A DNA stretch of 64,000 nt from Actinocatenispora sp963805605 (GCA_963805605.1 CAWDUX010000002.1:1674001-1738000); one strand, 5' to 3'; positions 49,631 to 58,058 are shown, counted from the stretch's first letter. Made by a program: numbers and translations. Notes: generated by a model from the letters alone, not told the origin.

Positions 49631-52207
49631 TCAGTCGATCTTCTCCGCCCCCATGGCCTCCAGCAGCGACAGCGCCTGGTCCTCGACGCTGCGGGGCGGC
49701 GGGGGCGCGGCGGCCGGGTCCAGCGGTTCGTCCGACGGCTCATCACCCGGTGCGAAGCCGTCATAGCTACCGAGGTTGGCCGGTACCGGATCATCCGGCG
49801 AGAAGTCGGTCGGTCCGTCGGGCAAGCCGTCCACCGTACTCACCATCGGCGCGGTCGGCCGCTCCGCGGTCGTGACCGTGCCCGGGGCCGTGGCGGCGCG
49901 CGGAGCGGAGCCGCCGACGCGTTGCTGCGGGCCGGGCGCCCGGTGCTGCATGGTCTCCGGCCGCGCCGTCGCGACACCCGCCGTGGCTCCCCCGCCGGCC
50001 ACTCCGCCGTGGCTTCCCGCGCCCTGTCCGCCGCCGTAGCTGCCGGACTGGCCGCCGCCGGGCGTGCTGTTGGAGTTCGTGCCGGGGCCGCTCGGATCCG
50101 GGCCGCTCGGATCCGGGCCGGCCGTCGGTACAGCGCCGCCGGGACGGGCGGTCTCCGGCCAGCCACCCTGCTCCGGTGCCGCGCTGGCGGTCGATGCCGC
50201 TGCGGCCGACCGCTGAGGCTGGGCGGACTGAGGCTGGGCGGACTGAGGCTGGGCGGACTGAGGCTGGGCGGACTGGGGCTGGGCGGACTGGGGCTGGAGG
50301 GTGGCGGACTGGGGCTGGGCCGGCAGAGACTGGGCCGGTTCGGACCGGGGCTGTGAGCCTCGGCTGCCACCGGGACCGACCAGTTCGGTACGGACCTTCC
50401 AGCCCTCGCCGAGCACCTCGGCAACCCCACCAGCAACCGTCTGCTCGGTCGCCGGGTTGGCCATCTCCCGAGCGTGGAAGGCGGACGGGACGCTCAGTAC
50501 GATCGTGTCCGCCTCCACCTCGACGACACTGGCGCTGCGCACCACGCCGACCACCCGGGGGCTACGGCTACGCCGCTTGATCGCCTCCAGTACCTGCGGC
50601 CACGCCTGGCTGACCGCCGCGACATCCAGTACGCCGGACGACACGCGCGGAGACATCAGCCGTACGTCGACCTGCGGTCCGGGGGCAGCGGCCGGTACGT
50701 CCGGGTGCCGGGCCGCCGCCGATGGATCCGGCGCACGGTGGCTCTCCGGCGCCTGACCCGACGGAGCAGCGCCCGATGGAGCACTGCCCGACGGCGCGTG
50801 GGTTTCCGCACTGTGCCGTACCGGGCCGTCGTGCGGCTCCGGGATGTGCGGCGTCGGCTCGACTGACCGGACCGCCAGGTCGGTGGCCGGTGCCGGGCCG
50901 GTCGGGTGTGCCGTTGCGATGGCTGGCTGTGCCGGGGCGGCCGGTGGCGCGGACCGCGGTTCCGGTGCGGCAGGTCGTACGGCCTGGGCCTGCGGGTGCG
51001 GGGCCTGCGGGTGCGGGGCCGTGGGTGCCGACGGCACGCTACCCGCCAGTTCGAGGCGGCGTTCGAGCCGTTCCATCCGGTGCAGCAGGTCGGCGGTCGA
51101 CTCGTCGCCGGGCAGCAGCATCCGGGCGCAGAGCAGTTCCAGGACCAGTCGCGGTGAGGTCGCACCGCGCATCGCGGCCAGACCGTCGTGCAGAATGTCG
51201 GCCATCCGGGCCAGGGTGCCGGCACCGAGCCGCAACGCCTGGCCGGTCAGGTGCTCCGACTCGTCCGGCGGCACCTCCAGCAGGCCGGTGCTCAGCGCGT
51301 CCGGTACCTGGTTGAGCACGATCAGGTCGCGCAGCCGCTCCAGCAGGTCGGCGGCGAACCGACGCGGGTCGTGGCCGGCCTCCACCACCCGGTCGACGGT
51401 GCGGAACAGCGCGGCGCCGTCTGCGGACGCGAGCGCGTCGCACGCCTCGTCGATCAGCCCGATGTCGGTGACACCGAGCAGCGCCATCGCTTGGTGGTAG
51501 CCGACGCCGTCGTCGCCGGCGCCGGCGAGCAGCTGGTCGAGTACCGACATCGAGTCGCGTACCGAACCGCCACCGGCCCGTACGACCAGTGGAAACACCG
51601 CCGGGTCGACCTTGACGCCCTCGCTGTCACAGACCCGTTCCAGGTGCGTACGCATCACGCCGGGCGGCACCAGCCGGAACGGGTAGTGGTGGGTACGGGA
51701 CTTGATGGTGCCCAGCACCTTGTCCGGTTCGGTGGTCGCGAACACGAACATGACGTATTCCGGCGGCTCCTCCACGAGCTTGAGTAGCGCGTTGAAGCCG
51801 GCCGACGAGACCATGTGCGCCTCGTCGATGACGTACACCTTGAATTTGCTGTTGACCGGCGCGAAGAACGCCTTCTCCCGCAGTTCGCGGGCGTCGTCGA
51901 CGCCACCGTGGCTGGCCGCGTCGATCTCGATCACGTCGATCGACCCGGGACCGTCGGAGGCCAGCGCGCGGCACGACTCGCACTCGCCGCACGGCTCGGG
52001 GGTCGGGCCCTTCGCGCAGTTGACCGAGCGGGCCAGGATCCGGGCGCTGGAGGTCTTGCCGCAGCCGCGCGGACCGCTGAACAGGTAGGCGTGGTTGAGC
52101 CGGCCGTTGCGCAACGCGGCGATCAGCGGCTCGGTCACGTGGTCCTGGCCGATGAGCTCAGTGAAGGTCCGCGACCGGTATTTGCGGTACAGAGCGATGT
52201 TCGCCAC
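49631..52207 (-). CDS. dnaX: DNA polymerase III subunit gamma/tau
   Basis: Clamp-loader ATPase of 858 residues. It begins ANIALYRKYRSRTFTELIGQDHV; Walker A is GPRGCGKTS (45-53), zinc ligands are Cys64, 73, 76 and 79, and the Walker B/sensor parts include VYVIDEAHMVS and ATTEPDKV. The tau-specific C-terminal half is long and Pro/Ala/Gln-rich, including a run of SAQPQ pentapeptides and a conserved DnaE-binding-like patch (VSQAWPQVLEAIKRRSR). GTG 52207 has GAGGGAGG upstream. A longer frame to 52273 adds unlikely residues. Confidence 0.97.
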   Translation of the reverse strand: MANIALYRKYRSRTFTELIGQDHVTEPLIAALRNGRLNHAYLFSGPRGCGKTSSARILARSVNCAKGPTPEPCGECESCRALASDGPGSIDVIEIDAASHGGVDDARELREKAFFAPVNSKFKVYVIDEAHMVSSAGFNALLKLVEEPPEYVMFVFATTEPDKVLGTIKSRTHHYPFRLVPPGVMRTHLERVCDSEGVKVDPAVFPLVVRAGGGSVRDSMSVLDQLLAGAGDDGVGYHQAMALLGVTDIGLIDEACDALASADGAALFRTVDRVVEAGHDPRRFAADLLERLRDLIVLNQVPDALSTGLLEVPPDESEHLTGQALRLGAGTLARMADILHDGLAAMRGATSPRLVLELLCARMLLPGDESTADLLHRMERLERRLELAGSVPSAPTAPHPQAPHPQAQAVRPAAPEPRSAPPAAPAQPAIATAHPTGPAPATDLAVRSVEPTPHIPEPHDGPVRHSAETHAPSGSAPSGAAPSGQAPESHRAPDPSAAARHPDVPAAAPGPQVDVRLMSPRVSSGVLDVAAVSQAWPQVLEAIKRRSRSPRVVGVVRSASVVEVEADTIVLSVPSAFHAREMANPATEQTVAGGVAEVLGEGWKVRTELVGPGGSRGSQPRSEPAQSLPAQPQSATLQPQSAQPQSAQPQSAQPQSAQPQSAQPQRSAAAASTASAAPEQGGWPETARPGGAVPTAGPDPSGPDPSGPGTNSNSTPGGGQSGSYGGGQGAGSHGGVAGGGATAGVATARPETMQHRAPGPQQRVGGSAPRAATAPGTVTTAERPTAPMVSTVDGLPDGPTDFSPDDPVPANLGSYDGFAPGDEPSDEPLDPAAAPPPPRSVEDQALSLLEAMGAEKID
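50212..50320. repeat. 15-bp tandem repeats inside dnaX
   Basis: About six copies of GACTGAGGCTGGGCG (later copies GACTGGGGCTGGGCG) encode SAQPQ pentapeptides in the tau linker. Length variation between strains is likely. Confidence 0.9.
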
Positions 52208-52364
52208 CCGCGTCTCGCCTCCCTCTCGACGAGCCCCCGGCGCAGGGCGCCCCCGGGCAGTGTAGTGCTGCACGCCGACAGTCTCCGCCGCCCCGCAGGG
52301 TCGGTGCTCCGTTTGCCGCGCGGCTGGCGATATGGCTGGTCAGGAGGTTGCCAGGAGACGAAAA

Positions 52365-52457
52365 GGGCCCCCCGTGCACCCGCCAGAGCTCGCGTACCCT
52401 TGCTGCCTTCCGGCCCTGGGGGAGTTGACGAGGTGAGCGCCGCACGAGGGGCTGCCC
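52365..52457 (-). ncRNA. ffs: Small signal recognition particle RNA (4.5S)
   Basis: On the minus strand the conserved apical domain CCAGGGCCGGAAGGCAGCAA-GGGTA is present, with the paired stem formed by flanking GC-rich segments (GGGCAGCCCC at the 5' end, GGGGGGCCC at the 3' end) and a TTTT run immediately after. About 93 nt. Located beside dnaX, as in many actinobacteria. Confidence 0.9.
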
Positions 52458-52546
52458 ACACTGTACCGTGTGCCTGACGGCCCTCCCCATCGGCTGTGCC
52501 GATACCGGCTTGGAGTGGGTCAGGGGGTCCAGGTATCGTCTCCGGC

Positions 52547-52631
52547 GGAGGATTCGCCTAGTGGCCTAGGGCGCACGCTTGGAAAGCGTGTTGGGGGCAA
52601 CCCCTCACGAGTTCGAATCTCGTATCCTCCG
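52547..52631 (+). tRNA. tRNA-Ser (anticodon GGA)
   Basis: Acceptor arms GGAGGAT / ATCCTCC pair. The anticodon stem CACGC/GCGTG encloses TTGGAAA with anticodon GGA. A long variable arm (TTGGGGGCAACCCCT) marks class II tRNA-Ser, and the T loop is GTTCGAATC. CCA is not encoded. Confidence 0.95.
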
Positions 52632-52648
52632 CCGCCTGAACAGGCATA

Positions 52649-52686
52649 ACGCCGGGCCGGCACCCTTCGGGGTGCCGGCCCGGCGT
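52649..52686 (+). terminator. Terminator after tRNA-Ser
   Basis: Perfect 17-bp arms ACGCCGGGCCGGCACCC / GGGTGCCGGCCCGGCGT with a TTCG tetraloop, followed by CGTTTTCG. Confidence 0.92.
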
Positions 52687-52864
52687 CGTTTTCGCTCCCC
52701 GTTCCCGTCGCATGCGAGGGCCGGGGCCGCCGCGCCCCAGTCGGCGTCACGCTGGGCATACCTGCAGTTCAACGGCTGATTGTGCGCGGCCCGGACTCAT
52801 CACGAGCCCGGGCCGGTGCCGCGCCCGCCGGGTGTCGCGTGGTCCTGCGCAGTACCAGATCCTG

Positions 52865-53146
52865 TTAAGGAATCTGCCGGTAGATGTCGGCCCGGTTGCC
52901 CACCGCCAGGACCCACACGATCAGTTGGCCGTTCTCCACGGTGTAGACGACGCGGTAGTCACCCACCCGGAGACGCCACCTGGCCGAGTGGCCCTGCAGT
53001 GCCTTGATGTCGAACGCCGCTATGTCACCGGCGTCCATCGCCTTCTGCAGTTCGGCTAGGCGACGCAGGATACGGAGGGCGTCGGGCCGGGCGATCTTCA
53101 GCATCTCCCGCTGGGCGTGCGGGGTGAAGCGCGTGACGTATCCCAT
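52865..53146 (-). CDS. RelE/ParE-family toxin
   Basis: Probable mRNA-cleaving ribosome-dependent toxin of 93 residues. The fold is recognisable: TRFTPHAQREMLKIARPDALRILRRLAEL helices, then GHSARWRLRVGDYRVVYTVENGQLIVWVLAVGNRADIY, with the RWRLRVGDYRV strand typical of RelE. It lies six bases downstream of the Phd/YefM-like antitoxin gene in the usual antitoxin-first order. Activity not tested; the catalytic residues vary in this family. Confidence 0.92.
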   Translation of the reverse strand: MGYVTRFTPHAQREMLKIARPDALRILRRLAELQKAMDAGDIAAFDIKALQGHSARWRLRVGDYRVVYTVENGQLIVWVLAVGNRADIYRQIP

Positions 53147-53152
53147 CGCGGG

Positions 53153-53434
53153 TCAGCTTTCGCGGCTACGGAGGATGGCGGCCATCTCCTCCAGGGAGAC
53201 GGACCCTTCCGTGCCCTCTGCCTCCGACTCGTCAGCCAGGCGGTTCAGCCATGCCTCTTCGGTGTCGTCCGCTGTTCGACGAAGGTGCCGGTATTCGTCG
53301 ATGTCGATCACCACGACTTCCTGCCGGCCCCGCCGGGTGATGATCGTCGGGGTCTCCTCGCGGCGGGCCCGGTCGATGACATCGGCAAGGTGACTCCGGA
53401 CCTCCGCCATGGACTCCACCACCGGCTCGCTCAT
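53153..53434 (-). CDS. Phd/YefM-family antitoxin
   Basis: Antitoxin of 93 residues. The N-terminal Phd fold (MSEPVVESMAEVRSHLADVIDRAR, PTIITRRGRQEVVVIDIDEY) binds DNA and autoregulates. The acidic, flexible C-terminus (ADESEAEGTEGSVSLEEMAAILR) would neutralise the toxin. ATG 53434 lacks a Shine-Dalgarno but follows a TACATT box by six bases, so the mRNA is likely leaderless. TA operon with the RelE-like gene. Confidence 0.93.
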   Translation of the reverse strand: MSEPVVESMAEVRSHLADVIDRARREETPTIITRRGRQEVVVIDIDEYRHLRRTADDTEEAWLNRLADESEAEGTEGSVSLEEMAAILRSRES

Positions 53435-53440
53435 GTAGCC

Positions 53441-53446
53441 AATGTA
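53441..53446 (-). promoter_or_regulatory. Putative promoter/operator of the toxin-antitoxin operon
   Basis: TACATT (TANNNT) lies six bases before ATG 53434. The adjacent ATGTACAT palindrome (53451-53458) is a candidate antitoxin operator. Confidence 0.5.
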
Positions 53447-53555
53447 ACAGATGTACATGCGACATAGCACCGGGACGAGCCGGAGGGCTACCCCGGTAGA
53501 CCGCCCACAGAGCACGTCATGCCGGCTGATATCGCGATTGGCCAGCCTCGCACCC

Positions 53556-53605
53556 GATTCGCCTGGTAAGAACAAACGGTCACTCGCAGTTATGTGAAGT
53601 CACTC
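53556..53605 (+). promoter_or_regulatory. Shared upstream element of the exported His-rich gene (copy 1)
   Basis: A 30-nt core at 53556-53585 containing GGTAAGAACAAACGGTCACT is 26/30 identical to 57839-57868 upstream of the collagen-like gene. A second TCACTC at 53600-53605 repeats the end of the core 20 bp downstream, two helical turns. No other copy seen in the window. Probably the binding site of a shared activator or part of a shared promoter. The flanking stretch 53435-53802 has no gene. Confidence 0.6.
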
Positions 53606-53802
53606 TCGGTTAAGGAGTGGTGAGAGCCGACTCTGCCAACTGCTCGTGCACAGAGTGGACCATTCATGGCCGCGTCGACGGCCGAGTCGGTACACACCAT
53701 GCCCACCCCTGACCACGGAGGACGACCGGTCACGGGTGTCGAAGTGGTGCGCGCCCGCTCAGCCGACTGGAGCGGACATCCGAGCACCAAGGAGGAGGCG
53801 CC

Positions 53803-54153
53803 ATGAAGTCTGCAGGCACCCCGCGCATGCGGTGGCGCAAACCGGTCGTCGCCGCGATGTTCGCGATCGCGTCCGCGACCATGATCGGCACTGCCGTACC
53901 GACGGCTGCGAACGCGGCCGACATGCCGGCGGCACAGTTGTCACACCGTGGACCGATCGGCCACCCGATCTGCTGGCCGGACCGGCACCATCACTGGCGG
54001 TGCGACCGGCACCACCACGGCAGGTGCGACCGGCACCACCACGGCTGGGGCCACGGCTGGGGCATCGAAAACGGCCGGAACCGCGACAACGGCTGGGGCC
54101 ACGACCGGCACCACCGTGGCGGCAACGACCATCACTGCTGGCACCGTCGATAA
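53803..54153 (+). CDS. Exported small His/Arg-rich protein, putative metal-binding surface protein
   Basis: Secreted protein of 116 residues. A basic N-terminus and hydrophobic segment lead to a signal-peptidase site near TAANA-A (residue 38). The mature part contains tandem CDRHHHG-type repeats (residues 60-80) and continues HHHGWGHGWG...HDRHHRGGNDHHCWHRR. About 20 histidines and four cysteines suggest metal binding, but this is inference from composition. AAGGAGGAGG precedes ATG 53803. The signal region (AIASATMIGTAVPTAANAA, then AQLSHRG) resembles that of the collagen-like protein at 58059, and both share an upstream element. Confidence 0.8.
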   Translation: MKSAGTPRMRWRKPVVAAMFAIASATMIGTAVPTAANAADMPAAQLSHRGPIGHPICWPDRHHHWRCDRHHHGRCDRHHHGWGHGWGIENGRNRDNGWGHDRHHRGGNDHHCWHRR

Positions 54154-54287
54154 CCGTCCGGTCTGGCAGCGCACGCCGCCGCTGGCCGCGATTCGGTGAG
54201 TTGTACACACAGAGGCTCGGCGGTCGGCACTCAGCCGGCCGCCGAGCTTCGCGTACTGATCCGCCCGGCTGTCGCTGGCGATGGGGG

Positions 54288-54352
54288 GCGTTGATCATGG
54301 CCTGAGCGGTACGACACGCCGAGGAGAGTTCCGCTGAGGCCATGATCAACGC
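54288..54352. repeat. Inverted repeat with TTGATCATGG arms
   Basis: Perfect 16-bp arms GCGTTGATCATGGCCT / AGGCCATGATCAACGC, extended by 5 of 6 further pairs (GAGCGG/CCGCTG), around a 21-nt loop. It lies between convergent genes in a 281-bp stretch (54154-54434) that otherwise has no gene; the arms might also terminate transcription. Confidence 0.75.
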
Positions 54353-54434
54353 TGCGGGGTGCGGTGCAGCGCAGGACCACGCGGTGCCGCGGAGCGGCAG
54401 GCACAGGGACCCGACGGCGCAGTGGTACGGCGGT

Positions 54435-54926
54435 TCAGGGGTGCGGTTCGCCGAGGTGTTCGGCGAGTTGGAAGAGGGCCGGCAGGGCGAGTGCGATGGC
54501 GGCGCGTTCGGTGTCGTCGAGGACGGCGAGCGCGGCATCCATCCGCCGCTCATGCGCGGTGGTCCAAGCGGCGAGCTGGTCGGAGCCGGCGGCGGTGAGG
54601 GTGACCACGGAGGCCCGACGGTCGGCGTGGTCGACCTCCCGGGCGACCAGTCCCGCGTTGATCATCTGGCCGATCAGCCCGCTCACGGTGCTCGGCGCGA
54701 GCCGCTGACGGGCGGCGAGGTCGCTGACCCGGGCCGGCGAGTGCTCGCCGAGCACCTGCAGCAGTTCGACCTGGGCCATGGGCAGCGTCTCCCACGGATA
54801 TTCGGTACGGATGGACGCCCGCAGCGCGCGCCGTAGTCGGGTGACCGCCTCGGTGAGCAGTCGAGCATCCGGTACCTCACCGGGCCGACGGGACGCGTGC
54901 GTCTCGGAGCCCCGCTGCTCAGACAT
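54435..54926 (-). CDS. MarR-family transcriptional regulator
   Basis: Winged-helix regulator of 163 residues. The DNA-binding region is VLGEHSPARVSDLAARQRLAPSTVSGLIGQMINAGLVAREVDHADRRASVVTLTAAG. It lies 25 bp downstream of an MFS exporter gene, the usual arrangement for ligand-responsive control of efflux. ATG 54926 chosen; longer frames upstream only overlap the exporter in another frame. Confidence 0.95.
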   Translation of the reverse strand: MSEQRGSETHASRRPGEVPDARLLTEAVTRLRRALRASIRTEYPWETLPMAQVELLQVLGEHSPARVSDLAARQRLAPSTVSGLIGQMINAGLVAREVDHADRRASVVTLTAAGSDQLAAWTTAHERRMDAALAVLDDTERAAIALALPALFQLAEHLGEPHP

Positions 54927-54951
54927 TCGGCAAGGGTAGCGGCGGCGCCGC

Positions 54952-56400
54952 TCAGGAGGACCGGGTACGCCGTGTGGCGGCGGCGTGTTCGGGACAGGGC
55001 CGCGCCGAGGCGACCGCGAGTACCGAGACCACCAGCAGGATCGCCGCCGACCAGCGCGCGCCGGCGCCCGCACCCACATGCAGGGCGAGGGTGACCAGCG
55101 CGACACCCAGTGCGGTGCCCAGGCCCCGGGCCAGGTTGACCAGCCCGCCGCCGGTACCGGATGCCCGGGACGGGATCGACGCCATGATCATGGTGTTGTT
55201 GGCCGGGGTGAACGTGCCAAGCCCCAGACCGGTCAGCGCCAGTACGGGTACCAGCCAACCGGCGGTGAGTGGCACGACCAGTAGCGCGGCCATCGCGAGG
55301 GCGGAGACGCCCGCTCCGGCCACGCAGCGCACGCGGTTGGTCCACGAGTACGGCAGCAGCCGGGCGCTGCAGGCGGCGGCCAGCGCGAACCCGGCGGGCA
55401 GCGCGGTCAGGACAGCACCGGCGGTCAGGTCGGTGGCACCACGGGCGGTGAGCACGACCGGCACCAGTACCAGCGGACCGAACAGCACCAGGTAGCCGCT
55501 GAACGCGCCGAGCAGCCCGAACCCGACCGCGCGTTCCCGCAGCAGGGTCAGGTCCAGCAGCGGCGCGGCGACCCGCCGCTGCCGGCGGACGAAACCCCAG
55601 GCCGCCGCGCCGGTCAGGACGAACAGCGCGAGTACGCTCCCGTCGGGTACCGGCAGCCCGGAGGCCGCGGACACGGCCAGCAGCACACCGGTGGTCGTGA
55701 CCGCCAGCAGTCCCAGCCCAGGCCAGTCGAAGCGCCGTACCCGGTTGCGCGCGCGGGTGCGCGGTAGCAGGTAGTGCCCGCCGACCAGGGCGATCAGTCC
55801 GATGGGCACGTTGACCCAGAAGACCCAGCGCCAGTCCAGTGTGGATACCAGCGCTCCGCCGAGGGTCGGCCCCAGCGCCAGTCCGAGGGCCTGCGCGGCG
55901 GCCTGTACACCGAGCGCGCTGCGCATCCGGTGCCGGGGCGCGCTGGTGGTCACCAGCGCCACGCTGTTGGCCTGCATCATGGCCGCGCCGAGTGCCTGTA
56001 CGACCCGGAACACGACGAGCAGCAGCAGCGACGGCGCGAACCCGCAGGCGGCGGAGGCGAGCGTGAAGACGGCGAAGCCGTAGAGGTACAGCAGTTTGCG
56101 ACCGTGCGCGTCGGCCAACCGCCCGACCGGCACCAGCAACGCGACCAGGGTCAGCAGGTACGCCAGCGACACCCACTCGACCGCGGCCAGCGACGCGTGG
56201 AACTGGGTACGCAGACTGCCGTAGGTCAAGGTGACGATGCTGGCGTCCAACTGGCCCATGAACGCGCCGAAGCACACCGTGCCCACGGCCAGCCACCAGG
56301 CGTTGGGTCGGGAGCGTATCCCGTCGGGGCGGGCCCGTTCGGTGGTGAGCACGGCAGGTAGACGGCTGCGCAGCGGACTGGGCGTGGAGGGGGTGGCCAC
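54952..56400 (-). CDS. DHA2-family MFS exporter
   Basis: Drug-exporter-like transporter of 482 residues with about 14 hydrophobic segments. GQLDASIVTLTYGSLRTQFHASLAAVEWV and GRLADAHGRKLLYLYG are the TM1 and loop 2-3 signatures, and LGPTLGGALVSTLDWRWVFWVNVPIG is motif C. Co-encoded with the MarR regulator. A short palindrome at 56422-56434 upstream is a candidate operator. Substrate unknown. Confidence 0.93.
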   Translation of the reverse strand: MATPSTPSPLRSRLPAVLTTERARPDGIRSRPNAWWLAVGTVCFGAFMGQLDASIVTLTYGSLRTQFHASLAAVEWVSLAYLLTLVALLVPVGRLADAHGRKLLYLYGFAVFTLASAACGFAPSLLLLVVFRVVQALGAAMMQANSVALVTTSAPRHRMRSALGVQAAAQALGLALGPTLGGALVSTLDWRWVFWVNVPIGLIALVGGHYLLPRTRARNRVRRFDWPGLGLLAVTTTGVLLAVSAASGLPVPDGSVLALFVLTGAAAWGFVRRQRRVAAPLLDLTLLRERAVGFGLLGAFSGYLVLFGPLVLVPVVLTARGATDLTAGAVLTALPAGFALAAACSARLLPYSWTNRVRCVAGAGVSALAMAALLVVPLTAGWLVPVLALTGLGLGTFTPANNTMIMASIPSRASGTGGGLVNLARGLGTALGVALVTLALHVGAGAGARWSAAILLVVSVLAVASARPCPEHAAATRRTRSS

Positions 56401-56421
56401 GGCTGCAATTTACAACGGATA

Positions 56422-56434
56422 CCGAACTATTCGG
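56422..56434. promoter_or_regulatory. Candidate MarR operator
   Basis: CCGAACTATTCGG palindrome (5-bp arms, 3-bp centre) lies 22 bp upstream of the exporter start in a locally AT-rich stretch. Confidence 0.35.
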
Positions 56435-56508
56435 CTGCCGACCCTTCCCGTAGTGACCGCGCCCACGCCTACCGCGGCGAAAGCAGCGCTCAACGCGGGC
56501 GCGGGCTA

Positions 56509-56524
56509 GCATTTTCCCCGAAAC
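56509..56524 (+). repeat. Half site of the REPIN-like repeat
   Basis: GCATTTTCCCCGAAAC matches the left end of the 60-bp units; no matching right end follows. It lies 15 bp before a transposase remnant. Confidence 0.7.
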
Positions 56525-56539
56525 AACGGATTTGCCGGA

Positions 56540-56605
56540 GGCGTGAGCGGGGCGCCGCTGAGTGTCGTGCGTCAGTACATCGAGCAGAAGAACCGCCCGG
56601 TTTAA
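56540..56605 (+). pseudogene. Remnant of an IS200/IS605-like Y1 transposase C-terminus
   Basis: A 21-codon stretch reading GVSGAPLSVVRQYIEQKNRP-V then TAA matches from memory the C-terminal GGAPLxxVxxYIExQ block of IS200/IS605 TnpA proteins. Nothing upstream in frame belongs to the enzyme. No start codon of its own. Confidence 0.55.
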
Positions 56606-56651
56606 GGCACTGCTCGGGCCCCTGGCGGCCCTCCCAGCGCGGCCTTCACCC

Positions 56652-56667
56652 CCGGCCTGAAGGCCGG
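56652..56667 (+). repeat. Possible IS end hairpin
   Basis: CCGGCCT-GA-AGGCCGG hairpin 46 bp after the transposase stop, of the kind found at subterminal ends of IS200/IS605 elements. Sequence evidence is only the hairpin. Confidence 0.4.
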
Positions 56668-56674
56668 AGCACTG

Positions 56675-56788
56675 GCCCGCATTCCAGGTAGCAACGACGT
56701 CGAGACCGACCTGGTGGGCGCCGACCGGGAGCCGGTGGCCCGGCAGCTGCTCTTCGTCGGCTCGATCAAGTCGGGCTCTGCGCGGTGA
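56675..56788 (+). pseudogene. Fragment of a DUF234-type ATPase C-terminus
   Basis: A 37-codon fragment, ARIPGSNDVETDLVGADREP then VARQLLFVGSIKSGSAR, resembles the C-terminal DUF234 region of archaeal/actinobacterial AAA ATPases (pattern EVDLVG-D---A--I-FVGSIKW). No ATPase core remains. It follows the IS relic directly. Confidence 0.45.
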
Positions 56789-56881
56789 CCGACGACGGTG
56801 GGCTGGATCCCACCGGCCACCGGGTTCCGCTGTCCGGCCCCGGGTACGGAGCGCTCCCGGGCCACACTCGTTAGGTCCGGT

Positions 56882-57721
56882 GTGGGGCACTCCGAGGAGC
56901 AGGACGACGGGGTCGGGCCGTTCACCAGTCGGCGCAGCTGGCGGCTGGCCAGCGGTGCGGTGGCGGTCTGGGAGTCGCGCACGGCGCGCAGACAGGCCCG
57001 TCTCACCGTCCGCGGCGCCGAGGACACGCCCGACCGGGTACGACGCCCGGACACCGGCACACTGCGCCGGATGCGGCTGCTCAACTCGCTGGCCGCCACG
57101 GCGTTCACCATCGGCGGCGCGCTGTTCGCACTCGGCGCGGCTCTCGCCCAGACCGCAGCACGAAGCACCACTGTGTACGCGTCGGTCTACTTCGTCGGCG
57201 GCGTGTTCTTCACCACCGGCGCGTACGCGGCTCTGCTCCAGGCCATCAACGCGCCCCGGCACGGCGTCGACGCCGGCAACCTGGTCACGGTGCGCTGGAA
57301 GTGGTGGAGGTACCAGCCGATGCGGATCGGCTGGCTGACCACGTTCGTCCTGTTCACCGGGACGCTGGTGTTCGGCATCAACCTGGCCGACTCGTTCCTG
57401 ACCGGGCTGACGGTGCAGCAGACGAACCGGCTGATCTGGACGCCCGACATCATCGGCTGCCTGCTGTTCCTGATCTCCGGGCAGCTGGCCGTCGCGGAGA
57501 TCTGCCACCGCTGGTTCTGTCTACGGGTACGCGGCCTCGGCTGGTGGATCGCGGCGGTGAACCAGGTTGGTTCGGCGTTGTTCATGGTGTCGGCGCTGGC
57601 CGCGTTCACCCGGCCAGCCACCGGCAGCCTGGTCAATGCGGACGTGGCGAACTGGGGCACGCTCACCGGCGCGGCGTGTTTCGCGCTCGGCGGCGTACTC
57701 CAGTTCATCGAACGTCCCTGA
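56882..57721 (+). CDS. Multi-pass membrane protein with YrhK-like segments
   Basis: Membrane protein of 279 residues with two YrhK-like two-helix hairpins: NSLAATAFTIGGALFALGAAL with VYFVGGVFFTTGAYAALLQAIN, and later WTPDIIGCLLFLISGQLAVAEI with NQVGSALFMVSALAAF. Further helices (MRIGWLTTFVLFTGTLVFGINLA, LTGAACFALGGVLQFIE) close the protein. The N-terminal 60 residues are hydrophilic and basic (FTSRRSWRLAS). The start is uncertain: GTG 56882 fits the frame, but the frame stays open upstream into relic DNA. Function unknown. Confidence 0.7.
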   Translation: MGHSEEQDDGVGPFTSRRSWRLASGAVAVWESRTARRQARLTVRGAEDTPDRVRRPDTGTLRRMRLLNSLAATAFTIGGALFALGAALAQTAARSTTVYASVYFVGGVFFTTGAYAALLQAINAPRHGVDAGNLVTVRWKWWRYQPMRIGWLTTFVLFTGTLVFGINLADSFLTGLTVQQTNRLIWTPDIIGCLLFLISGQLAVAEICHRWFCLRVRGLGWWIAAVNQVGSALFMVSALAAFTRPATGSLVNADVANWGTLTGAACFALGGVLQFIERP

Positions 57722-57838
57722 CGTACCGGCGTGTCTCCGTGATGGGCTGAACTCCGCGAGTCGCCGGAACGGGGCAGCGCGCGGGCACGCCAGGTCGACG
57801 CATCGCCGTCGATATCCGGGTTGAACCAACAGGACGCC

Positions 57839-57890
57839 GATCCGTCTGATAAGAACAAACAGTCACTCTAAGCTATCGAAAAGTCGCGAT
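57839..57890 (+). promoter_or_regulatory. Shared upstream element of the collagen-like gene (copy 2)
   Basis: A 30-nt core at 57839-57868 containing TGATAAGAACAAACAGTCAC is 26/30 identical to 53556-53585. An AGTCGCG half-like repeat follows about 20 bp downstream (57882-57888). It lies 190 bp before GTG 58059 in a 337-bp gap (57722-58058) without a gene. Confidence 0.6.
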
Positions 57891-58058
57891 GAGTCGCCGG
57901 GGGTCAATCTCCCACGACATCGATGGCTGGTGGGCACTCCGCAAGTACGGATGACGATCCCTGACCGCATCGACGAGACGAGCCGAACCGACGGACCGAG
58001 TTTCTCCCTGAGCTCAATCGTGTTGTGCGGCCACATCATTCACGGCTAGGAGGGTGCA

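Noticed and set aside
56602..57171. 189-codon minus-strand frame over the IS relic and the YrhK-like gene
   Set aside because: It runs antisense to clear transmembrane coding sequence and has no recognisable domain or ribosome-binding site.
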